Assembly: GCF_002903145.1 (NCBI RefSeq)
Contig: NZ_PPDJ01000001.1
Span: 124,001 to 188,000, forward strand
Reading direction: 5' to 3'
DNA: 64,000 nt
DNA from: Halobacteriovorax sp. DA5
GTDB lineage: Bacteria; Bdellovibrionota; Bacteriovoracia; Bacteriovoracales; Bacteriovoracaceae
Shown here: one piece after another, positions 34,582-43,718 of the stretch
Layout: the number at the start of each line of letters is the position of its first letter
Numbering within the stretch: the stretch's first letter is position 1
Translations under genes and position numbers: made by a program
The notes under the pieces: model-generated
Databases searched by the model: none
Told to the model about the DNA's origin: nothing
What the model saw: only the letters and a program-made list of their open reading frames with translations

Positions 34582-35385
34582 ATGATGAAATATATAATTT
34601 CTATTTTAATCGCTTTTAGCGCCCTATCTTATCAGGAGATAGCTTCTCACTCTGACTTTTATAAGAAGATTGTTGAGTATACTAAGAAGAATAAATTAAA
34701 AACAAGTGATGTTCTTGTTGTCTATGATATCGATAACACTCTTTTAAGATTCAAAACAAGCTTCGGTAGTGATCAGTGGTATAACTGGCAGAAGGAACAA
34801 ATTAACAATGGTTGTCCGGTTCATTGTATTGCCAAGTCAGTTAATGAAATGCTTGAGTACTCTTATAAAGCAACATTTATTTCTGATATGATTCTAGTTG
34901 AAAAAGAAATTCCAAGACTGATCGAAAAACTACAAGAGACAGGTTACGGAGTAACTTCTATCACTTCTAGAGGTCCTGTTAATTATCCTGCAACAGTTCG
35001 AGAAATGAATAAGAATGGAATTAATCTTAATAAAGTAAATGCCCCAAGACTTCCATTTATGACAAAGTTACAAGGAAGAGAAGTACGTTATGCTGATGGT
35101 ATCTTTATGACTTCAGGACTTAATAAGGGCCAAATGCTTACTCACTTAATTAATCGTCCAGGGATTAACAAGAAGTATAAAGCAGTCTTCTTCTTAGATG
35201 ATCGTCTAAAGCATATGAAGAGTATGGATAAAGAGTATAAGAATAATAAAGCGAATAAGCTTGCTGTCTTTGCCTATCGTCTAACGACAACTGATGCTAT
35301 CGTAAAAGAGTTTAACGAATCAGATAAGAAGCTTGAAATACGAATTGGTGAAGAATTTAAAAAATTAAATAAAGATTTAAATTAA
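34582..35385 (+). CDS. DUF2608 HAD-like secreted phosphatase-type protein
   Basis: 267 residues with an N-terminal hydrophobic segment (MMKYIISILIAFSALSYQ) suggesting export. HAD motif I VVYDIDNTLLRF (Asp49, Asp51), motif II SITSRG, and a motif IV-like VFFLDDRLKHM. This pattern is the DUF2608 family, a HAD-superfamily group with no assigned substrate. Ribosome site AAGGAG before ATG; monocistronic between two terminators. Confidence 0.78.
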   Translation: MMKYIISILIAFSALSYQEIASHSDFYKKIVEYTKKNKLKTSDVLVVYDIDNTLLRFKTSFGSDQWYNWQKEQINNGCPVHCIAKSVNEMLEYSYKATFISDMILVEKEIPRLIEKLQETGYGVTSITSRGPVNYPATVREMNKNGINLNKVNAPRLPFMTKLQGREVRYADGIFMTSGLNKGQMLTHLINRPGINKKYKAVFFLDDRLKHMKSMDKEYKNNKANKLAVFAYRLTTTDAIVKEFNESDKKLEIRIGEEFKKLNKDLN

Positions 35386-35390
35386 AAAAT

Positions 35391-35420
35391 AAAAAAGCCT
35401 TCGTAAGAAGGCTTTTTTTT
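35391..35420. terminator. Bidirectional terminator between convergent genes
   Basis: AAAAAAGCCTTC, loop GTAA, GAAGGCTTTTTTTT. As on both sides respectively of A and T tracts, it can end transcription from the DUF2608 gene and from the minus-strand gene that stops at 35419. Confidence 0.88.
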
Positions 35421-35973
35421 AATATGAAGTTGTTGTGCAAACTGTATTCATTCCATGAGTTGTACATGTCGTTCTACCTGTACGATTCGTTCTAAAGCTA
35501 CCATCCCAGCTATCTTGCTCATGTTGTCTAACCCTTAAGTAAGCCGATAGTGAATCTCTTTCTTGCTTAGAAAGATAGATGCTATCTCCATTTTCAATGG
35601 CATTAGATAGTTCTTTAAAATCAACTCCAGCATCTTCTCTAATTGTTAGCATACGTTGACTAAGTTTTACTGGATAGCGCTTAGCTTCCCAATTTTCTTT
35701 GATATGAGTTTTTGATGCTTTCCTATATCTTTTACCATCGGATGCTTTAATCGAGAAAAGTCTGAATTTGAAAATAACACCATTCTCATTCTTCATTGTA
35801 TTGTTAGATTGGTGCCAGTATCTAAGTCCATCACTTCCGATGATAAGCCCTTGGTCTTCATCAAAATATGAACCAGCTTGATCAAATGGGGCCAGCTCTG
35901 TAGGAGCTCCATTGGCCTGAATACACGTAATTGAGATTAGTGTGAATAAGAATATTCTTAAGATATTTTTCAT
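35419..35973 (-). CDS. Hypothetical secreted protein, 184 residues
   Basis: Signal peptide KNILRIFLFTLISITCIQA with probable cleavage before NGAP. The mature part is polar and contains SDGLRYWHQSNNT, a basic stretch (SDGKRYRKASKTHIKENW) and a Thr/Cys-rich C-terminus with two Cys (TGRTTCTTHGMNTVCTTTS). No family recognised. Periplasmic or released is likely. Confidence 0.68.
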   Translation of the reverse strand: MKNILRIFLFTLISITCIQANGAPTELAPFDQAGSYFDEDQGLIIGSDGLRYWHQSNNTMKNENGVIFKFRLFSIKASDGKRYRKASKTHIKENWEAKRYPVKLSQRMLTIREDAGVDFKELSNAIENGDSIYLSKQERDSLSAYLRVRQHEQDSWDGSFRTNRTGRTTCTTHGMNTVCTTTSY

Positions 35974-36053
35974 AATTTCTCCCTACTGAAATTGTAGGGG
36001 TTAAATATCTTATATTGAAAGTCGCTGTCTAGAGACAGTTTGGCACCAGTCTC

Positions 36054-36881
36054 TTACTTATAAAATTCTCGCAAGAAATCTTTAAGAATCTTCTGTTCTA
36101 CAGAGCCTTTCGTTCTTGCTGGAGCCGTTATTCTAACATTGAGTTCGATCTCATCTTTACTCGTAAAATTGATTTGAACACGTGGTTTTAGAATAGGTGT
36201 TTCTAAGTGAGACTTTGTGAATAGTTTGTTTAAAACAACTTGGGCCTGCTCAAAATATTCAGAACAATAGAATTCTGATTTCTCAAGAAGAATTCTCTCC
36301 GCTTTTTCCCAATCACAATCTGGAGAGAGAACAACTTTAAAAGTATGAAGAACAAAACTCTTTAAAAATGATTCATTCGTTACTCGATTTGTTAAGAATA
36401 TTGAGTTTGGAATAATAACAGAGCGTCCTGTATAGTTGTGTGATGTTTTATTTGGTCCAACTTCTAATAGAGTTGTCGTGAATAGATCTCGGTCGATAAC
36501 ACTTCCGCGCTTGCCATCAATCTCAATAGTATCCCCAATAATAAATCCACCAGAAAACGTCTTATAGATACCACCCATAATATTAAGAGAGAGCTCTTTT
36601 GTGATGAGGACTATGGCAACCATTAGGGCGGCAAGTGAGAAGGCCAGGTTTTTCAACTCAGTTGAATAAATATAAAGAGTAATAAAGACGAAGATAATCG
36701 TTAACGAAATATTTGTGTTAACAACATAGCGTCTTTTCGTTTCAATATTTATGCTACTAGTCTTTTTCAAAATGAAAGAAAAGATATGGTTAGTTAAATA
36801 GAAAAGAATCAGTACTAATGTGACATAAACTGATTTTTTAATTTCACCTTGTGTATCAACGAATATATTTTCTAAAGTCAT
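36054..36881 (-). CDS. MscS-family mechanosensitive channel
   Basis: About 275 residues. Three membrane helices near 17-37, 55-75 and 80-105; the last leads into LNIMGGIYKTFSGGFIIGDTIEID, the pore-helix/beta-domain junction typical of MscS, followed by VIIPNSIFLTNRVTN, the canonical IPN motif. Pressure-gated osmotic release is the family role. ATG 36881 is preferred over TTG 36887. Confidence 0.85.
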   Translation of the reverse strand: MTLENIFVDTQGEIKKSVYVTLVLILFYLTNHIFSFILKKTSSINIETKRRYVVNTNISLTIIFVFITLYIYSTELKNLAFSLAALMVAIVLITKELSLNIMGGIYKTFSGGFIIGDTIEIDGKRGSVIDRDLFTTTLLEVGPNKTSHNYTGRSVIIPNSIFLTNRVTNESFLKSFVLHTFKVVLSPDCDWEKAERILLEKSEFYCSEYFEQAQVVLNKLFTKSHLETPILKPRVQINFTSKDEIELNVRITAPARTKGSVEQKILKDFLREFYK

Positions 36882-37047
36882 AGGCAAATTATAAGGCTAA
36901 ATAGCTGATTTCCAAACGATTAAATGCGTTAAAAGTGTCGAATCTTAAAGACATATTTAGAAGTGCCATGCTAGACTGAACTTATTCGTATATTCAGATT
37001 AAATAGCAGCTAAATAAATATTAAAAGTTGAGTGGGATTTACAGCAT

Positions 37048-38664
37048 ATGTTAAATGTTTCCAATATTTCAAAAATCCAAAGTAGTGAAACCTTATATAG
37101 CGGTGGAAGCTTTCAAATAAATCCTGGCGAAAAGGTTGGGCTAGTTGGTCCAAACGGAGCTGGGAAAACAACTTTATTTCGTATGATTATTGGTGAGGAG
37201 AAACCTGATGAAGGCCAAATCTCTTTTCCTGATAAATTGCGTTGGGCCTATTTCTCTCAAAAAGTAGGGGAGATGGCAGGGCAGACGGCAAAAGAAGTCG
37301 TTATGTCTGGAGACGTAAAAGTTGCTGAGCTAGCACAACAGCTTAAAGAATTTGAAGACAAGTTAGCTGATTGTGCCAATATGAGTGACGATGAGATGAA
37401 TGATGTCCTGATGAAAATGGGAGACGTTCAGTCAGAGTTTGAAAAGCGTGGTGGCTATGATCTTGAAACACGCGCTGAGGAAGTTCTAACAGGACTAGGG
37501 ATTATGCCTGTTGATCATAATAAGATGATTGAAGACTTCTCTGGTGGATGGAAGATGCGTATTGCTCTTGCTCGTGTTCTTGTAATTAATCCTGAACTTA
37601 TCCTAATGGATGAGCCTACCAACTACCTCGATATGGAATCGATTCTTTGGCTTGAAGACTGGCTAAAGAATTTTAAGGGCGGAATCTTTATGACGACCCA
37701 CGATCGTGATTTCATGAATAATGTTTGTAATAAGATTGTGGAAATTGCTCATAAGAGAATTACGACTTATACAGGTAATTACGACTTCTACGAGAAAGAA
37801 AGAGACCTTCGTCGTGAACAATTAATTGCTCAAGCTTCTCGTCAAGCTGATATGCTAGCAAAAGAAGAAGAGTTCATTGCAAAATTTAAGGCACGTGCTT
37901 CACATGCTGCTCAAGTTCAATCTCGAGTGAAGAAGCTTGAAAAAATTGATCGTATTGAAGTTCCTGCTGAGGAAGAAACAATTAACTTTCAATTCCCAAC
38001 GCCTCCAAGAGGTGGGGATGATGTTGTTATCATTAAAGATCTTTCAAAATCATGGCCACTGTCTGACGGAAGTGCGCATGAAGTCTTTCATGGACTATCA
38101 ACAACAGTTAAAAGAACAAATAAAATCGCCGTAGTTGGTGTAAATGGTGCGGGTAAGTCAACGCTTTTAAAGTGTATTACTGCTCATACTGAACCAACTG
38201 CTGGAACAGTAGCGATTGGCCCTAGTATCAAGATCGGATACTTCTCTCAATACTCACTGGAAGTTCTAAATCCAGAATCAAGTGTTTTTGATGAAGTTAG
38301 AAAAGATCTACCAATGGCAAGTGATGGGTATGTTAGAAACCTACTTGCGGCCTTCTTATTTAGAGGCCAAGACGTTGATAAGAAAGTTAAGTACCTTTCA
38401 GGGGGAGAGAAGTCTCGTCTTGTTATGGCCGTACTACTTTCGCAAAATAATAATTTCTTAGTTCTAGATGAGCCGACAAACCACCTTGATATTAAATCAA
38501 GAGAGGTTCTACTGGATGCACTTAAACGTTATGAGGGAACAGTAATGTTTGTATCCCACGATAGACACTTTCTTAGTGAATTAGCTGAAAATGTTTACGA
38601 AGTGGATAAGGGGGAAGTACGCATCTTCCCGGGATCATACGTTGAATACATGGAGAGACAATAA
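37048..38664 (+). CDS. ABC-F family ATPase (translation/ribosome associated)
   Basis: Two ABC domains on one chain with no membrane segment, the ABC-F layout. Domain 1: GPNGAGKTTLFRMI (36-49), DFSGGWKMRIALARVL, LILMDEPTNYLD. Linker about 240-310 rich in charged helices. Domain 2: GVNGAGKSTLLKC, YLSGGEKSRLVMA, FLVLDEPTNHLD. 538 residues; closest in plan to YbiT/Uup-like members. These act at the ribosomal E site. The stop overlaps the next start by one base (TAATG). Confidence 0.9.
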   Translation: MLNVSNISKIQSSETLYSGGSFQINPGEKVGLVGPNGAGKTTLFRMIIGEEKPDEGQISFPDKLRWAYFSQKVGEMAGQTAKEVVMSGDVKVAELAQQLKEFEDKLADCANMSDDEMNDVLMKMGDVQSEFEKRGGYDLETRAEEVLTGLGIMPVDHNKMIEDFSGGWKMRIALARVLVINPELILMDEPTNYLDMESILWLEDWLKNFKGGIFMTTHDRDFMNNVCNKIVEIAHKRITTYTGNYDFYEKERDLRREQLIAQASRQADMLAKEEEFIAKFKARASHAAQVQSRVKKLEKIDRIEVPAEEETINFQFPTPPRGGDDVVIIKDLSKSWPLSDGSAHEVFHGLSTTVKRTNKIAVVGVNGAGKSTLLKCITAHTEPTAGTVAIGPSIKIGYFSQYSLEVLNPESSVFDEVRKDLPMASDGYVRNLLAAFLFRGQDVDKKVKYLSGGEKSRLVMAVLLSQNNNFLVLDEPTNHLDIKSREVLLDALKRYEGTVMFVSHDRHFLSELAENVYEVDKGEVRIFPGSYVEYMERQ

Positions 38665-39806
38665 TGATTAACTTGCAGAATACGGAAGTACAGTACTTAT
38701 TACTGTTTACAATTCTTCTCATTCTTCCAAAACTTTTACTTCGATTCCAAATCCCAATTGGTATCTCATCAATCTTTTTAGGGATTGCTGCTGGTCTTGG
38801 GCTTGGATGGTTTCAAAATGATGATCTACTACTAATGCTTTCTCGCTTGGGGATCACATCTTTATTCTTATTCGCTGGTTTTGAAGTTGAATTTGAAGAA
38901 CTGAAGCAGAATTGGAAAGAGCTCCTATCCGGGGTTACCCAGACTATCTCCATCACACTTATAGTTGCTTTTGGGATACACTTCTTCTTTTCAATTAGTT
39001 TCCGTGCAGCAACTTTAATTGCACTTGGTATCATGACTCCTTCAACAGGCTTCATCTTAAACTCATTAAAGAATTATGGGTTTAGTGAAGGGCAGGAGTA
39101 CTGGATTAGATCAAAAGCAATTTCTAAGGAGATCTCTGCCATCTTACTGCTATTTATTACTCTTCAGTCGGAGAGCTTAGTTAACCTTGGTAGTTCTACC
39201 TTTATTTTAGTTGCCCTTAGTGTCTTTTTACCCCTTTCTTACAAATTATTTTTCAAATATATCGCTCCATATGCAAAGGATTCAGAAGTTGGTTTCTTAA
39301 TTCTTACTGCACTTATTTGTGGTGTTATCACAAAGAAAATCGGAACTTACTATCTAGTAGGGGCATTCCTTGTTGGATTTATTGCTTCAGAGTTTAAGCA
39401 CTTTGGAAAATCTGAGAAGTCAGAAGAAATTTTAAAGAACCTACAGATGTTCTTTTCTTTCTTCATTCCATTCTACTTCTTTAAGGCCGGTGTAGGCTTT
39501 ACTGAAGATCTATTTACAATGGATGGACTATATATTGGATTAGCATTCTTAGGAATTTTCATTCCTCTTAGAATCTTCAATACATACTCAAATATGAAAT
39601 TCTTTATGCAGGATTTCTGGCCAGACCGTAAAGAGATTACTGTTTCATTACTACCGACACTTATCTTTGGTTTAGTAATGGCCCAGATTGCTAAGGAGCG
39701 CTTTGAAGTTCCTTTAGAGATTATTTCAGGTCTTGTTATCTACACTCTTGTTTCAAGTGTAATACCGGCCTTTATGTTTAAAAAAGTTCCACCTGAAAAT
39801 TATTAG
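38664..39806 (+). CDS. CPA2-family cation/proton antiporter
   Basis: 380 residues, 11-12 membrane helices, KefB/NapA-like: LGLGWFQNDDLLLMLSRLG, LFLFAGFEVEFEEL, a GIMTPSTGFILNSL stretch, and YLVGAFLVGFIASEF. No C-terminal RCK/TrkA domain, so the transport module alone. Translationally coupled to the ABC-F gene. Ion selectivity (Na, K) is not readable. Convergent with the porin gene, 4 bases overlap. Confidence 0.8.
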   Translation: MINLQNTEVQYLLLFTILLILPKLLLRFQIPIGISSIFLGIAAGLGLGWFQNDDLLLMLSRLGITSLFLFAGFEVEFEELKQNWKELLSGVTQTISITLIVAFGIHFFFSISFRAATLIALGIMTPSTGFILNSLKNYGFSEGQEYWIRSKAISKEISAILLLFITLQSESLVNLGSSTFILVALSVFLPLSYKLFFKYIAPYAKDSEVGFLILTALICGVITKKIGTYYLVGAFLVGFIASEFKHFGKSEKSEEILKNLQMFFSFFIPFYFFKAGVGFTEDLFTMDGLYIGLAFLGIFIPLRIFNTYSNMKFFMQDFWPDRKEITVSLLPTLIFGLVMAQIAKERFEVPLEIISGLVIYTLVSSVIPAFMFKKVPPENY

Positions 39807-40903
39807 AAATACATGGTTGCGCCTAAAATGAGCTGATTGTTCTTTGGGCGCATTCCACTGACATCGACACTATCATCAAATACATACTCAATACCTAATT
39901 CATACTGATCATTTGTATACATATATGATCCAAGAATTTTAGACATTTCATAATCATCCAGTCCATCGTCATCAGAAGTTTGCCAATTGTATCCAATCAT
40001 TATCTGGTGAAATGGGTTGAAGCGCCAACCCATAATTGCCTCGACATTATCAGTTCTTACGAATCTGCCATCAATTAATTCGAGGTCTTTTGTGTCACCG
40101 TAGACTGCGGCGATAAAAAGGTTTTTAAAATAATAATTTGCTCCAACGGTAACTGAAAGTTTCGCAATTTCAACTCCATTATTATTTGAATTTAAATTAA
40201 TCGCTGCAATTCCAACTTTGTAATTTTTTTTAACAATTCTTAGAGAGGCGGCAATTGAATGCTCAAGAGTGAGGACTGCATCGTCAATTCCATCGCCATC
40301 AGAATCGTATTCGGCCGTTTCATCTCCTGTAAACTTTGTTTGGGCCCCAAAATGTAGGTCACCAATTTTGTAGCGAAATTCCAAAAGATCTACACCACGA
40401 GAAGTTCCAATGACTTCACTATTAGCAGTAAAAGTAGAGGAGGCAAAGGCACCAGTGACCATAAAGATATCAGTCATTTCTGTTACGTCATACCAGACAG
40501 ACCAGTTCTTTCCTATTGTGGCATTGAAATCTCCGTTTTCAATCCAAAGATAAGCTAGCCTAGTAGAAAAGGGCCGGTCGCTAGTATTGTCAACTTGAAA
40601 GCGTCCCGTGGTGTTGGGGATGCTTTGTATGCTCTGGCTCGTATTGCTGGTATTGATTCCAAACTCAGCACGAAGACCAGTGGTGAATTTCTCGATTAGG
40701 CCATCTCTCTTATATTTAAAACCAAATCGAGAAGAGTTATTATTTAATGATTGAGCTCCATCTTGACCAATGGCCGCCATGGATATTTTACCGTAGAGAC
40801 TGAAGTCATCGCCGAGGTTCTTAGCTGTGATTGTACTTGAATAAAGAAATGAACTCGCGCATATAGAAAATGCGAGAGACCTTCTTAAATTATTAACCCA
40901 CAT
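39803..40903 (-). CDS. Outer-membrane porin
   Basis: 366 residues from ATG 40903, which has GAGTGAGG 5 bases upstream. Signal peptide WVNNLRRSLAFSICASSFL with cleavage near ITA-KN. Mature part shows porin-type alternating strands (DFSLYGKISMAAIG; SSRFGFKYKRDG; LEFRYKIGDLHFGAQTKF) and ends in Phe (ILGATMYF), the outer-membrane assembly signal. One extracellular loop has DSDGDGIDD, a calcium-loop-like sequence. General diffusion porin is the best guess. Confidence 0.85.
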   Translation of the reverse strand: MWVNNLRRSLAFSICASSFLYSSTITAKNLGDDFSLYGKISMAAIGQDGAQSLNNNSSRFGFKYKRDGLIEKFTTGLRAEFGINTSNTSQSIQSIPNTTGRFQVDNTSDRPFSTRLAYLWIENGDFNATIGKNWSVWYDVTEMTDIFMVTGAFASSTFTANSEVIGTSRGVDLLEFRYKIGDLHFGAQTKFTGDETAEYDSDGDGIDDAVLTLEHSIAASLRIVKKNYKVGIAAINLNSNNNGVEIAKLSVTVGANYYFKNLFIAAVYGDTKDLELIDGRFVRTDNVEAIMGWRFNPFHQIMIGYNWQTSDDDGLDDYEMSKILGSYMYTNDQYELGIEYVFDDSVDVSGMRPKNNQLILGATMYF

Positions 40904-40988
40904 AGAATCCTCACTCAAATCAATAATCGATAAATTAATTTTAGTAAGGTTCTATGCGATATTCTAACTTAAAAAAGGTAAAGATTGA

Positions 40989-41459
40989 TTAGTGGCCACA
41001 TCCACCTTGTCCATGAGCATGTCCATGAGCAAGTTCTGTTTCTGTTGCTTCTCTTACTTCAGTGATTTCAATATCAAAGTTTAGGTCTTCACCTGCAAGT
41101 GGGTGGTTACCATCTAAAGTAATTTCATCGCCTTCAATTGCAATAACTGCAAATGGAGGAAGTCCTTGGTCTTGGTTAACTTGGAATACGTCACCAATAT
41201 TAAGTTGTGCATCCTCTGGGAATTGTGAGCGTTGCACAGTAATAACTAGTTCATCATTTATATTACCGTATGCGTCAGCAGCAGGTACATTGATAACTTT
41301 CTTATCACCAACATTCATTGCTACGATTTCTTTTTCAAGACCTGGGATGATCTGACCAACACCTTCTAAGAAAACTAGTGGACCATGTTCAGCAGAATTG
41401 TCTAAAACTTCGTTCTTTGAGTTCGTTAATGTGTAGTGAAATCCGATAACTTTTGGCAT
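40989..41459 (-). CDS. slyD: FKBP-type peptidyl-prolyl isomerase, SlyD-like
   Basis: Peptidyl-prolyl isomerase and metallochaperone. FKBP core GFHYTLTNSKNEVLDNS, GPLVFLEGVGQIIPGLEK, the inserted IF chaperone domain (VITVQRSQFPEDAQLNIG) and AGEDLNFDIEITEV. The His/Gly-rich C-terminus HGHAHGQGGCGH is a metal-binding tail as in SlyD. 156 residues. Confidence 0.92.
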   Translation of the reverse strand: MPKVIGFHYTLTNSKNEVLDNSAEHGPLVFLEGVGQIIPGLEKEIVAMNVGDKKVINVPAADAYGNINDELVITVQRSQFPEDAQLNIGDVFQVNQDQGLPPFAVIAIEGDEITLDGNHPLAGEDLNFDIEITEVREATETELAHGHAHGQGGCGH

Positions 41460-41543
41460 AATAGGGCCCTCTAATTGTTGATTATTAATATAAAAAATTA
41501 AAGGTCAACACTAACAAGCTAGATGATTAAAGGCAAATAAAGA

Positions 41544-43697
41544 ATGAGTGAATTAGTAAATCAAGAATATATCCAAAAGATCAATGATTTCCTTGCGCAA
41601 ACTGTTGATTTAATTAATAGAGTTCCAGATTTGAATGCTGCAGCATTAGCCGATATTGCAGCGAATATTAAGGCCCTTAGAGATGAATCTCTTAATTGTA
41701 AGGAAGATGACCTTCCTGGAATTATCCAGCAAATGAACCTTCTTAATCAACTAGCAGATCGTTATGAGCAACACCAGAGTTTACCTAATGCAGAGTCGCC
41801 GTTCTTTGGTCATTTTAAGATTGAACAAAATGGAAAGTTAAAAGACTTTCTTATTGGGCATACGCCTTTTTCACATAAAGAGTTAAAGTTTAAAATTATT
41901 GACTGGAAAAAGTCACCGATGGCGAGAATCTTCTATCAATTTGGTGAGGGGGATGATTTTGATTTCGACTTAGATGATCGAATTATTGAAGGGCATATAT
42001 TAGAAAAATCAATCCTAACTGTTAGAGACAAGCAACTTGTGCGAATTGATCGAGAAGGAAACACAAATGTTCTAAGAGATAGAGAATGGATTTCTTTAAG
42101 TGAATCAACACAAAAACTTGCTGGTGGAGAAGGGAGTGCTAACCAGAGTCTTGGTAGTGGACGCACTGGATTTGATGGGCCAGAAGTTATTTCTCTACTT
42201 GATAAGACTCAGTACGACCTCGTTAATCAAAGTGCAAAAAAACCTCTTCTTATTACAGGTGGTGCTGGTAGTGGTAAGACGACAGTTGCTTTATATCGAA
42301 TTGCAAAGCTTTGTCGTGAAGATGGAATTCGCCAAGAAGAAGTTATGGTAATCGTTCCAAATAACGGACTTGTGAAATTATCAAAGAAACTCTTAATTGA
42401 ATCACAACTTGAAAAAGTACGTGTATCGACTCTTGATGATCTAATTAAAAAGATTGTCTTCCAAAATATGCGCTCGGTTCCTAAGAAGATCGAAGATAAT
42501 CCTCTTGATTCAATCGTTACAATAAAAAGAAATCCAAAGCTACTAAAGCTTATTGATGAGTACTTAGCAGAAAAAGAATTAAGTATTGAAAAGAAGCTTA
42601 AAGGGACAGACCTTGAGTTTTTTACTAAAGATCGCACTCGTCCACTTTATGTTCGTGTTAAGAACCTTTATGAAAATACACGTGACTCTGTTTTAAAAGT
42701 TGAAGTGAAAAAGATTTTAAATGGCTTTAAAAATGTAAGAGAAGAATTACTTAATATCTTTTCTGATTCAAAGCGTATGGAGAGGCTACCTGAGATGACA
42801 AATCGTATGGTAACGACTCACATGTTAAATGATTTAAAATTTTATACGGCCAAACAAATTCAAGGACTAGATAAAGATTCGGATTATGCAAATCATGGAC
42901 AAGATGTTTCAGGATTTGTTGATAAGTATGATCTTCCACTATTTAATTACTTAATTGTTAAGCAATTTGGTCACCTTCGCTACTTTGGACGTGAGTTTAA
43001 ATCGTATCGCCATATCTTCTTAGACGAGGCACAAGAGCTTTCAAAATCAGAACTAATTATGCTTGGGCAAATTAAACATCAAGAAGGAAACTTCACGATT
43101 GCAGGAGATAGTGTTCAACAAATTGATAGCACTTTTGAATTCACTTCATGGCACGATGTTTGTCATACACTTGAGCTTGATGTGGATGATATGCAAGTTG
43201 AAGAACTTAATGTTTCATATCGTTCTCCAAAAGAAATTGTTTCTTTTGCACATAATGTTCTTGGGCCATTGGCTCCAAAAGAGCTTCCTGAATCGAAAAG
43301 AGATGGAGGACCGATCATTGAAACGTCTGTGCAGCACCTTGAGCATGCTTCAATGCTCATCAGTAGTGCACTTGTAGAACTAATGAACCGTGAACCGAAA
43401 GCTTCAATTGCTATTATTTGTTCGAAAGAAAGTATTGCAAGAGAGCTATACTCAGAGATTGAAGAAGTTGGAAGTATTAGACTTGTACTTGATGAGAACT
43501 TTTCGTTGAGACCAGGTGTAGATGTGACAACAGTTGAGCAAATTAGAGGTCTTGAGTTTGATTACGTTATTATTCCTGACTGTGATAAGGATGTTTATCC
43601 AGTTAATAATACTGCAAGAAAAAGACTGCACCTTGCTGCAACTAGAGCAATTCATCAGCTTTGGATTCTATTCAAAGATAAGTCACTAATTGCTTAA
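41544..43697 (+). CDS. UvrD/HelD-like superfamily 1 helicase
   Basis: 717 residues. Walker A ITGGAGSGKTTVALYR near 238-252, Walker B IFLDEAQELSKSE near 491, motif III FTIAGDSVQQID, motif IV LNVSYRSPKEIV, motif VI LHLAATRAIHQLWI. Divergent from UvrD/Rep; the long N-terminal region (about 1-215) and the overall plan resemble HelD, which removes stalled RNA polymerase from DNA. A DNA-repair role cannot be excluded. Confidence 0.78.
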   Translation: MSELVNQEYIQKINDFLAQTVDLINRVPDLNAAALADIAANIKALRDESLNCKEDDLPGIIQQMNLLNQLADRYEQHQSLPNAESPFFGHFKIEQNGKLKDFLIGHTPFSHKELKFKIIDWKKSPMARIFYQFGEGDDFDFDLDDRIIEGHILEKSILTVRDKQLVRIDREGNTNVLRDREWISLSESTQKLAGGEGSANQSLGSGRTGFDGPEVISLLDKTQYDLVNQSAKKPLLITGGAGSGKTTVALYRIAKLCREDGIRQEEVMVIVPNNGLVKLSKKLLIESQLEKVRVSTLDDLIKKIVFQNMRSVPKKIEDNPLDSIVTIKRNPKLLKLIDEYLAEKELSIEKKLKGTDLEFFTKDRTRPLYVRVKNLYENTRDSVLKVEVKKILNGFKNVREELLNIFSDSKRMERLPEMTNRMVTTHMLNDLKFYTAKQIQGLDKDSDYANHGQDVSGFVDKYDLPLFNYLIVKQFGHLRYFGREFKSYRHIFLDEAQELSKSELIMLGQIKHQEGNFTIAGDSVQQIDSTFEFTSWHDVCHTLELDVDDMQVEELNVSYRSPKEIVSFAHNVLGPLAPKELPESKRDGGPIIETSVQHLEHASMLISSALVELMNREPKASIAIICSKESIARELYSEIEEVGSIRLVLDENFSLRPGVDVTTVEQIRGLEFDYVIIPDCDKDVYPVNNTARKRLHLAATRAIHQLWILFKDKSLIA

Positions 43698-43718
43698 TTG
43701 ATTTAGAAGGAAGTTGAT

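Noticed and set aside
42227..42637. 136-codon frame on the minus strand
   Set aside because: Antisense shadow of the HelD-like helicase gene, no ribosome site or recognisable motif.
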